64,000 nt of DNA, taken from NCBI GenBank assembly GCA_035560555.1, contig DATMZF010000035.1, positions 62,001 to 126,000 of the forward strand, read 5' to 3'. The notes under the pieces are model-generated. The model was not told the origin of the DNA, ran no database searches, and worked only from the letters and a program-made list of their open reading frames with translations. The DNA is from UBA11090 sp035560555. GTDB taxonomy: Bacteria > Spirochaetota > Spirochaetia > Treponematales > Rectinemataceae. Each line of letters opens with the position of its first letter. The stretch's first letter is position 1. The position numbers and the translations under genes are program-made. Shown one piece after another: positions 45,529 through 51,660 of the stretch.

Positions 45529-47043
45529 ATGATACTCCCCCAAACCGAACAACTTACAAACACCGATGTTTCTGCGCGGTATGAGCATCTCTACACCATG
45601 CTCCTGGATGCCATTCCGTCCTCCGTCCTCCTTATCGCCAAGAATCTGCGCATCATCTCGGCGAATCGCAATTTCCTTGAAAAAAGTCAGAGAAGCCTGC
45701 GGGAGACAGTCGGGCACAGACTCGAGGAAGCATTTCCCTCCGTGATTCTCGAACAGATGGATATCGCCAGGCGGGTTCAACATGTCATCGAGACAAATCA
45801 ACCGACCCAAGGCGAGCGGATAACCTACCGCGCCCCCGGTGTGCCTATCCGCATCTACTACTACAGCCTCACCCCTTTCTCCTGGCAGGGTCAGACCGAA
45901 GGTGTCCTTCTCCTCATGGACGACGTGACGGAGCAGGTGCGACTCAGCGAAGAGGTCCGGCGGGTGGAACGGCACATGGCGAGTATCGTGGATAGCGCCA
46001 GCGATCTCATGCTCTCAACGGATAAAATGGGCAATATCCTTACCTGGAATTCCGCGGCGGAGAGGCTTTCCGGATATTCCGCGGCGGAGGTGCTGGGTCA
46101 TAAGTTTGTCGAATATTGCGCCGGTGAGGAACAAGCCGATATTGAAGATATTTTCGCCCGCATTGACACGCGGAATGCCACGCAGATAAAAGAGTGTCCC
46201 CTAAAAACCAAGCGATCGACGTTCATCCTCGTTTCATGGGTTTTCTCGCCGCTGCCTGATCGTTCGAGCCAGACGGTGGGCGTCGTCGCCGTGGGCCGGG
46301 ATCTGACGGAAAGGCGAAAATTTGAAATGGAGCTGATACAATCGCAAAGGCTGGCCGCCATGGGGGTAATGGCGGGAGGCATCGCGCATGAAATCAGGAA
46401 TCCCTTGGCGATCTGTTCCTCGGCCGCCCAATTTCTTACGGAAGAAGATGACATCACGCCGGAATTTCGCAAGGAATGCGCGGAAAAAATTTGTCGGGGA
46501 ATTCAGCGGGCCACGGCAATAATTGAAAGTCTCTTAAAATTCTCCCACCCTTGCGTGACGGCCCGAACATCCTCCATAGACCTGGTGGACATGATACAGG
46601 AGACGCTTAACTTGCTGGCCCAACAGGCTACGCTTCAGAGGATAGAGACGAAGGTGATTTTTCCCAAGGGTAGCGTCGTGGTACAGGGTGAGGCAACACT
46701 GCTGCAACAGGTTTTCATGAATCTTTTTTTAAACGCAATCAATGCGATGCCAAGAGGTGGGAGACTGGAAGTCGGTGTACGCCCTGTCGACGCCGGTGTC
46801 TGCGTTATGGTATCGGACACGGGCTGCGGCATCGCGGAACGTGACATCGAAAGAATCTTCGATCCATTTTATACGACTTCCCCCGTAGGCAAGGGAACCG
46901 GCTTGGGCCTGTCCATCTGCTATTCTATCGTGCAACAGCATGGCGGGAGCATCTTTGTGGAGAGTACGGAGGGGAAGGGCAGCACCTTTATAGTCACGCT
47001 GCCTTTGCATATGCCAGCCGCGATGCAGAAAGGTGAACCATGA
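45529..47043 (+). CDS. Dual-PAS sensor histidine kinase, NtrB-like
   Basis: A 504-residue soluble kinase. PAS 1 spans about 15-135, PAS 2 about 145-265 (IVDSASDLMLSTDKMGNIL). The HisKA domain has its acceptor His in AGGIAHEIRNPLAICSS (about 289), and a complete HATPase follows (N-box FMNLFLNAINAMP, G1 VSDTGCGIAE, G2 GKGTGLGLSI). The perfect AGGAGG 5 nt upstream fixes the ATG at 45529; an earlier ATG at 45493 overlaps the GvpF/L stop. It is followed by a receiver-only protein with a 4-bp overlap. Its domain plan suits phosphorylation of the NtrC-type activator at 40442 directly or through that receiver. Confidence 0.9.
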   Translation: MILPQTEQLTNTDVSARYEHLYTMLLDAIPSSVLLIAKNLRIISANRNFLEKSQRSLRETVGHRLEEAFPSVILEQMDIARRVQHVIETNQPTQGERITYRAPGVPIRIYYYSLTPFSWQGQTEGVLLLMDDVTEQVRLSEEVRRVERHMASIVDSASDLMLSTDKMGNILTWNSAAERLSGYSAAEVLGHKFVEYCAGEEQADIEDIFARIDTRNATQIKECPLKTKRSTFILVSWVFSPLPDRSSQTVGVVAVGRDLTERRKFEMELIQSQRLAAMGVMAGGIAHEIRNPLAICSSAAQFLTEEDDITPEFRKECAEKICRGIQRATAIIESLLKFSHPCVTARTSSIDLVDMIQETLNLLAQQATLQRIETKVIFPKGSVVVQGEATLLQQVFMNLFLNAINAMPRGGRLEVGVRPVDAGVCVMVSDTGCGIAERDIERIFDPFYTTSPVGKGTGLGLSICYSIVQQHGGSIFVESTEGKGSTFIVTLPLHMPAAMQKGEP

Positions 47044-47450
47044 ATAGCGACAAGGGTCCATTTCTCGTCGTCGATGACGAACCGGAAATATGTTGGGTAC
47101 TCGAGCGGATTTTAAGGAAGGCCGGAAGCGTCTGTCATACAGCCCGCGACGCCAAGGAGGCTATGGCCTTGGCGGAATGTCAACCTTATCGCATGGCATT
47201 TCTGGACGCCAAATTGCCGGATCATGATGGTCTCGATCTGGCCCGTCGGCTTTTGAAATCCTCCCCAGGCATTCGCATCGTCATCGTATCCGGTTACTTC
47301 TATCAGGACGATCCGAACATTGCGGCCGCTATCCGGTCGGGACTGATTTCTGCCTTTGTCGCCAAACCATTCGATCATGCTGAAATTCTGCGCGCCATTG
47401 ACTCCTTATGTCCCGTGCCAGAAAGCGGGAAAGGGCCGCCCGTGATATAG
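47040..47450 (+). CDS. Receiver-only response regulator
   Basis: A 136-residue protein consisting of one receiver domain: acidic pair DDEPE near the start, the acceptor position in MAFLDAKLPDHDG (Asp about 58), a Ser/Thr switch in IVIVSGY and Lys in FVAKPFDH. It has no output domain, so it probably acts through protein contact or as a phosphate relay. It overlaps the kinase gene by 4 bp and is the last gene before the gvpA promoter. Confidence 0.9.
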   Translation: MNSDKGPFLVVDDEPEICWVLERILRKAGSVCHTARDAKEAMALAECQPYRMAFLDAKLPDHDGLDLARRLLKSSPGIRIVIVSGYFYQDDPNIAAAIRSGLISAFVAKPFDHAEILRAIDSLCPVPESGKGPPVI

Positions 47451-47571
47451 GGAAATGCTTCCATAGTCCCCACGCCATAGTCGCCCGCGAGGACGCCGGG
47501 GCCTTGGTGTCGATGAAGATAGTACCATGCAAAACAAGGCTATTATGCATTAGGAGGCGATAATGGGCACA

Positions 47572-47587
47572 TGGCACGGTTATTGCT
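47572..47587 (+). promoter_or_regulatory. Sigma-54 (RpoN) promoter of gvpA
   Basis: TGGCACG, GTTA, TTGCT matches the -24/-12 consensus exactly, with GG at 47573-47574, GC at 47585-47586 and 10 bp between them. The predicted start is near 47598, about 70 bp before the gvpA ATG. Upstream, ATGCA (47527) and TGCAT (47546) form an inverted repeat that could be part of an activator site. Just downstream, 47598-47611 is a self-complementary run of GCAT units. Confidence 0.88.
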
Positions 47588-47667
47588 GTATATCAGGCAT
47601 GCATGCATGCATATAGGGTCGAGTACGTGCAGAGAGAGACAAAGACAAACGAAGAAGGAGAAGGAAA

Positions 47668-47886
47668 ATGGCAAAAATCCAGAAATCAACGGATTCCTCG
47701 AGTCTGGCCGAAGTTGTCGACCGGATATTGGACAAGGGCATCGTGATCGATGCTTGGGTGAAGGTATCGCTGGTCGGCATCGAACTGCTCTCGGTCGAAG
47801 CGAGAGTGGTGATCGCGTCGGTTGAGACTTATCTCAAGTATGCCGAAGCGATTGGTTTGACGGCCAACGCCGCCATGCCTGCTTAG
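47668..47886 (+). CDS. gvpA: Gas vesicle structural protein GvpA
   Basis: A 72-residue protein almost identical in pattern to GvpA throughout: SSSLAEVVDRILDKGIV, then IDAWVKVSLVGIELL, then IASVETYLKYAEAIGL and an Ala/Pro C-terminus. GvpA monomers pack as amphipathic ribs that form the gas-permeable, water-excluding shell. It has an AAGGAGAAGG ribosome region, a sigma-54 promoter upstream and a strong hairpin 28 bp after its stop, as expected for a gene that must be expressed far above the genes that follow. Confidence 0.97.
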   Translation: MAKIQKSTDSSSLAEVVDRILDKGIVIDAWVKVSLVGIELLSVEARVVIASVETYLKYAEAIGLTANAAMPA

Positions 47887-47913
47887 GAGCAAGGCCAAGC
47901 AAGCATCCCTAAG

Positions 47914-47942
47914 GGCGGGGACTTCAAAAGTCCCCGCCTCTT
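47914..47942 (+). terminator. Strong hairpin after gvpA, probable partial terminator
   Basis: The 10-bp arms 47914-47923 and 47929-47938 pair perfectly around a 5-nt loop and are followed by TCTTT rather than a full T-run. This suits leaky termination or 3'-end protection of the gvpA message while allowing some read-through into the downstream gvp genes. Confidence 0.65.
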
Positions 47943-47979
47943 TGGAAAATACAAAAACGGTATGCCAAAGGAGACTCTT

Positions 47980-48369
47980 GTGAGTAAGCCGGCTGACGCA
48001 AAGAAAAAAGATCGTGAGGAACTGATAGCCTTTAAATCCAACCTTGCCCACAGCGTAAGGTCCATGCTGGATGATTTTTCCAGAGTCCGGAAAAATCAGG
48101 TTGAGAAGGCGCGGAATGAGCGCAGGGCCGTTCTTCTCGAGATCAAGAATCAGGTGGCGGGTATGCATAATGGCCTGTCACAGGAAAAGGGTGAAGAAAA
48201 GGCAGAAAAAGCAGAAAATGAAATAGTACCAGGAATCGTCGCGACTGAAGCTCCAGCCGCCACCGCTGAACAAAAGCAGCAAGAGAAAGAGGACTGGCCC
48301 AGCGAGGCTTTTGTATCGATGAAACCACGAAAATCGCCAATTAAAACCAAGCGGATGAAGAAGAAGTAG
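47980..48369 (+). CDS. GvpC-like candidate (charged helical protein)
   Basis: A 129-residue, highly charged protein. Residues about 13-60 form a helix (IAFKSNLAHSVRSMLDDFSR and RKNQVEKARNERRAVLLEI) with the Phe, Arg, Gln/Ala and Leu spacing reminiscent of the 33-residue GvpC repeat that binds GvpA ribs. The rest is Glu/Ala/Lys-rich and ends in a basic tail (KSPIKTKRMKKK). It is the first gene after gvpA, where gvpC lies in many clusters. The GTG at 47980 is favoured by AAAGGAG 6 nt before it; an ATG at 47962 is the alternative. With at most one repeat, the GvpC assignment is an inference. Confidence 0.55.
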   Translation: MSKPADAKKKDREELIAFKSNLAHSVRSMLDDFSRVRKNQVEKARNERRAVLLEIKNQVAGMHNGLSQEKGEEKAEKAENEIVPGIVATEAPAATAEQKQQEKEDWPSEAFVSMKPRKSPIKTKRMKKK

Positions 48370-48377
48370 GTTTTTCC

Positions 48378-48752
48378 ATGAAGCCACACAATCAGCCCGG
48401 ACTCACGGCGGTTTTTGAGGAAAGGACATGCGCATTTTGCCATGGCAGTGGCATAGATCCTTTCGATATCATGTCCTCGCTATCCACGTGTTGTGTATGT
48501 TACGGCACCGGTAAAATCAGGGTACTCTCTCCTGCCATCACCTGCGCACATTGTCGTGGCACAGGTGCTATAAAGACCTTTACCTGCACAGCCTGCGGTG
48601 GTAGAGGCGCTGTCTTAAGGCCCCCGTTGCCGATCGTCCTATGCCCCGTATGCCATGGTACGGGCGATAGCGCTTCGGCTCCGGCCATGGCCTGCTTAAG
48701 ATGTCGGGGACGCGGATGCGTCACTGGCGAGGTCGAGCAAGGAGGATGTTGA
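48378..48752 (+). CDS. DnaJ-type zinc-finger protein without a J domain
   Basis: A 124-residue protein built almost entirely of six CxxCxGxG-type motifs (CAFCHGSG, CCVCYGTG, CAHCRGTG, CTACGGRG, CPVCHGTG, CLRCRGRG), the repeat of the DnaJ central zinc domain, which has four. There is no J domain, so it cannot activate DnaK in the usual way; binding of unfolded protein is the plausible function. It lies 8 bp after the GvpC-like gene and 2 bp before gvpN, hence within the vesicle operon. Confidence 0.8.
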   Translation: MKPHNQPGLTAVFEERTCAFCHGSGIDPFDIMSSLSTCCVCYGTGKIRVLSPAITCAHCRGTGAIKTFTCTACGGRGAVLRPPLPIVLCPVCHGTGDSASAPAMACLRCRGRGCVTGEVEQGGC

Positions 48753-48754
48753 AC

Positions 48755-49726
48755 ATGAGTTTTAATGCTACGGATACTATTATCCTGCCGACAATTCGCG
48801 TGCCGGCTGGAGAGCACGGTGTCCTGCCCGAAGCCAGCGAGAGTTTTATCTCATCTCCCTATATTGAGCAGATCGCGCATCGGGCCCTGGCTTACCTTAC
48901 GGCGGGGTATGCAGTCCATTTTTCCGGGGTGGCTGGTACGGGAAAGACCACTCTTGCCTTTCATGTGGCATCAAAGCTGGGACGCCAAGTCATTCTAATC
49001 CACGGGGATGATGAATTCGGAAGTTCCGATCTCGTGGGTCGTGATGCTGGTTACCGAAAGTCAAAAATAGTCGACAACTTCATCCACTCCGTTATGAAGA
49101 CAGAAGAAGAAACGCGTAACTTCTGGGTGGACGACAGGCTCACCACGGCCTGCAGGAATGGGTCTACTTTGATTTATGATGAATTCAACCGATCCCGACC
49201 GGAAGCGAACAATGCCCTGTTGAGCGTACTTTCAGAGGGGATCTTGAACCTGCCGAAACTCAGGCAATCGGGCGAGGGCTACCTAGCCGTGCATCCGAAA
49301 TTTCACGCCATTTTTACCTCCAATCCCGAGGAATACGCTGGAGTCCACAAAACCCAAGATGCCCTGATGGACCGCTTGATCACCATTCACCTGGAACACT
49401 ATGACAGGGAAACGGAAATTCTCATCGTCAAGAAGAAATCAGGCCTTCCCCGCGAAGACGCCGAACGGATCGTGGATATGGTGCGGGAGTTGCGGACATT
49501 CGGGGTGAACAACCACCGCCCAACTATCAGAGCCGGCATAGCCATAGGTCGCATCCTTTCTTCCCAAAAACACCGGGCATGTTCAGATGACGCGTTTTTC
49601 CAACTCGTCTGCCAGGATGTTCTCGCCGCCGATACCGCCAAGGTTACCCATGACGGTCGGCCGATCATAATGGAAAAAGTGGAAGAGGTGATCCGCAGAG
49701 TTTGCGGACCGATGAAATCGGACTGA
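48755..49726 (+). CDS. gvpN: Gas vesicle protein GvpN (MoxR-type AAA ATPase)
   Basis: A 323-residue GvpN. Walker A is GVAGTGKTTLAFHVA (about 58), Walker B region STLIYDEFNRSRPEAN (about 145), and HAIFTSNPEEYAGVHKTQDAL is the sensor-1 stretch typical of GvpN. GvpN is needed for full-size vesicles and is thought to drive rib addition. AAGGAGG 9 nt before 48755 fixes the start; the longer frame overlaps the zinc-finger gene. Confidence 0.96.
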   Translation: MSFNATDTIILPTIRVPAGEHGVLPEASESFISSPYIEQIAHRALAYLTAGYAVHFSGVAGTGKTTLAFHVASKLGRQVILIHGDDEFGSSDLVGRDAGYRKSKIVDNFIHSVMKTEEETRNFWVDDRLTTACRNGSTLIYDEFNRSRPEANNALLSVLSEGILNLPKLRQSGEGYLAVHPKFHAIFTSNPEEYAGVHKTQDALMDRLITIHLEHYDRETEILIVKKKSGLPREDAERIVDMVRELRTFGVNNHRPTIRAGIAIGRILSSQKHRACSDDAFFQLVCQDVLAADTAKVTHDGRPIIMEKVEEVIRRVCGPMKSD

Positions 49727-49741
49727 AATGAGGAGGCAAAA

Positions 49742-50065
49742 ATGCCAATGAAGAAAGGAGTCGTGAGGGGTGTGCAGAACATCAAGACCCTGTCGGGACG
49801 GGTAGATGATGCTGCAGCCCCCTACAAGGCTTATATGAAACTCAGCATCCTTGAGATGGAGAAGTACCGCAAGAACAAGGAAAAGACAAGTGCCCTGGAG
49901 AGGTTGCAGGCAATCGATCAGCGCTTTCAAGAGATCGAGGTTGAAAAACAGAAAACCCTCCAATCATTGGAAACGCAGGACATCTCACCTCTCCGCCAGC
50001 GCTGGCCAGTTGAATCGACAGCATTGCCGTATGCGGGTGCGGAACCGTTTAAAATCCGGTATTGA
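49742..50065 (+). CDS. Small gas-vesicle-associated protein in the GvpV position
   Basis: A 107-residue protein. The core reads TLSGRVDDAAAPYKAYMKLS, then LEMEKYRKNKEKTSALERL and IDQRFQEIEVEKQKTL, a charged helical hairpin. In the Serratia gvp cluster, as I recall it, gvpV follows gvpN; this protein has the same place and size, but I cannot confirm homology by search. AATGAGGAGGCAAAA precedes the ATG. No catalytic residues are seen. Confidence 0.6.
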   Translation: MPMKKGVVRGVQNIKTLSGRVDDAAAPYKAYMKLSILEMEKYRKNKEKTSALERLQAIDQRFQEIEVEKQKTLQSLETQDISPLRQRWPVESTALPYAGAEPFKIRY

Positions 50066-50081
50066 CAAGGGGGAGATCGAG

Positions 50082-50309
50082 ATGCTGACAATCTTCGATT
50101 CGCATCACATTCTCACGAATCGCCATAGAAAAAGCTTCATCGCATGCCAAGCCAATACGGGATTTTTCATTGGCAGAGGGGAAACGCAGCGTGTCTATTG
50201 CGCGCAATTATCCCTTATGGACCGGCGGTCGCGTTTTAACTGGCTCGTCTGGCAGTGGGCTGGGCATCGGGCGCGCTGCGATTTTGTAAAAAGAGAGAAA
50301 TACACATGA
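50082..50309 (+). CDS. Possible small protein, doubtful
   Basis: A 75-codon frame with AGGGGGAG 6 nt before its ATG and a stop that overlaps the next ATG as ATGA, which argues for real translation. Against it, the sequence (rich in Arg, His, Cys and Trp) matches no family I know. If it is not a gene, the 240 bp between 50065 and 50306 are non-coding. Confidence 0.35.
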   Translation: MLTIFDSHHILTNRHRKSFIACQANTGFFIGRGETQRVYCAQLSLMDRRSRFNWLVWQWAGHRARCDFVKREKYT

Positions 50310-50503
50310 AAATCAACTGTTTATCCTGCGGTCACAAGATCGACCTCGATGAGGCTTACTGCGATTACGAAGGCGCGATCAAGTGCTATGCATGCAACGC
50401 GACGCTGGAGGTCAAGCTGAGCGAGGGAAGCATCAAGTCGGTGACAATCCAAGAGCGAAGAGGCCGCGTCGTTAGTGGCATGAAAACCAAGCCAGTGGCA
50501 TGA
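50306..50503 (+). CDS. Small zinc-ribbon protein
   Basis: A 65-residue protein with CLSCGHKIDLDEAYCDYEGAI at the N-terminus and a second pair CYAC at about residue 32, giving a four-Cys zinc ribbon. The rest is short and beta-rich (KSVTIQERRGRVV). Function is unknown; the place immediately before a GvpF/L gene, with a 4-bp stop/start overlap, links it to vesicle assembly. Confidence 0.65.
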   Translation: MKINCLSCGHKIDLDEAYCDYEGAIKCYACNATLEVKLSEGSIKSVTIQERRGRVVSGMKTKPVA

Positions 50504-50523
50504 AAAAGCAGGGAGAAGAGGGA

Positions 50524-51282
50524 ATGGGCAGTGCGATAGCAAGCATGGGAAAGTATCTTTACGCGGTTATCCCGGCGAGAGAGAACCACGAATACGGTGA
50601 AATCGGCATTGACGGGGCGCGAGTGTACATTATCTCGGATGGACATGTAGCCGCAGTGGTCAGTGATTTCAATAATGGGAAGATTCGCCCGGAACGTCGC
50701 CATATCTCGGCACACCAGGCAGTTTTAAAACGCCTTTTAGAAGAAGGTTCGCCCTTGCCGATAAGTTTTGGCGTAATCGCCGAGGGTGATAAGGAGATAA
50801 GGCGGATATTATCCCTCAACCGTAAGGCTTTTAGCACGCAAATCCAACGCGTTTGCGATAAAGTGGAGATGGGCGTACGAGTCGCGTGGGACGTTCCTAA
50901 TATCTTTGAATACTTCGTCAACACCCATGTAGAGTTGAGGACAGCGCGCGACCAACTTTTAGGCGGCAACCGTTCTCCTTCACAAGAGGACAAGATTGAG
51001 GTCGGACGGTTTTTTGACCGACTTCTGAAGGAAGACCGCGAGGAGCACGCGCAAAAAGTAGAGGCGAGCCTGCAGTCGTGTTGCTCTGAAATCAAGCGAC
51101 TGCCCACTCGAAGCGAGAAAGAAGTGATGAATATCGCTTGTCTTGTAGGGCGACAAAGCGCCAATAAAGATTTTGAAATGGCCATATGCGCAGCGGCACA
51201 GGATTTTGACAACAATTTCACGTTTGATTTCAACGGTCCATGGGCTCCGCACAACTTCGTCGATGTCGAATTGATTTTATAA
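50524..51282 (+). CDS. Gas vesicle protein GvpF/GvpL family, paralogue 2
   Basis: A 252-residue GvpF/L protein with YLYAVIPAREN near the start, LPISFGVIAEG in the middle and FNGPWAPHNFVDVELIL at the end. The start is ambiguous: ATG 50500 overlaps the previous stop, but GGGAG 8 nt before 50524 favours the latter; the conserved part begins at about 50545. It is the paralogue directly upstream of gvpG, the usual gvpF position. Confidence 0.9.
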   Translation: MGSAIASMGKYLYAVIPARENHEYGEIGIDGARVYIISDGHVAAVVSDFNNGKIRPERRHISAHQAVLKRLLEEGSPLPISFGVIAEGDKEIRRILSLNRKAFSTQIQRVCDKVEMGVRVAWDVPNIFEYFVNTHVELRTARDQLLGGNRSPSQEDKIEVGRFFDRLLKEDREEHAQKVEASLQSCCSEIKRLPTRSEKEVMNIACLVGRQSANKDFEMAICAAAQDFDNNFTFDFNGPWAPHNFVDVELIL

Positions 51283-51335
51283 AATTTTTCCAAGCCAGAG
51301 CCGTTTGGTTACCAAGGCTAAGAGGTGGTGTACAG

Positions 51336-51584
51336 ATGTTGCTTGTGGATGACATTCTTCTCTTTCCCTTCCGTAGCCTCATGTGGATTTTTCGCGAGAT
51401 AGATAACGCCGTCGAGGAAGATATAGCCGCCGAGCCAGAAGCCATCACGGCCAAGCTTGGCGAACTCTACATGATGCTGGAGACCGGCCAGATGACGGAG
51501 GCGGAATTCGACGCGGCGGAAAAGGTGCTCCTGGATCGCCTCGATGTCTTGAAAGGGGAAACCTCAGGCGGGGAAGAGGAATAG
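51336..51584 (+). CDS. gvpG: Gas vesicle protein GvpG
   Basis: An 82-residue protein with the GvpG pattern: an N-terminal LVDDILLFPFRSLMWIFREI helix, then a charged segment with LGELYMMLETGQMTEAEFDA and ending in acidic residues. GvpG is a small essential assembly factor that works with GvpF/L. The ATG at 51336 is the start of the conserved sequence; the frame extends further upstream without support. Confidence 0.93.
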   Translation: MLLVDDILLFPFRSLMWIFREIDNAVEEDIAAEPEAITAKLGELYMMLETGQMTEAEFDAAEKVLLDRLDVLKGETSGGEEE

Positions 51585-51660
51585 GGCAAGAGCTTAGCGA
51601 AACGTTGAAAAAGAGCGAGCTGTGTCGTAAGGAAAGGCTTTCCAAAGGATAGGCAAATTC

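Noticed and set aside
47598..47611. Self-complementary GCAT run downstream of the sigma-54 promoter as a terminator
   Set aside because: It is a simple repeat without a loop or T-run and lies at the expected transcription start, so an operator or chance is more likely.
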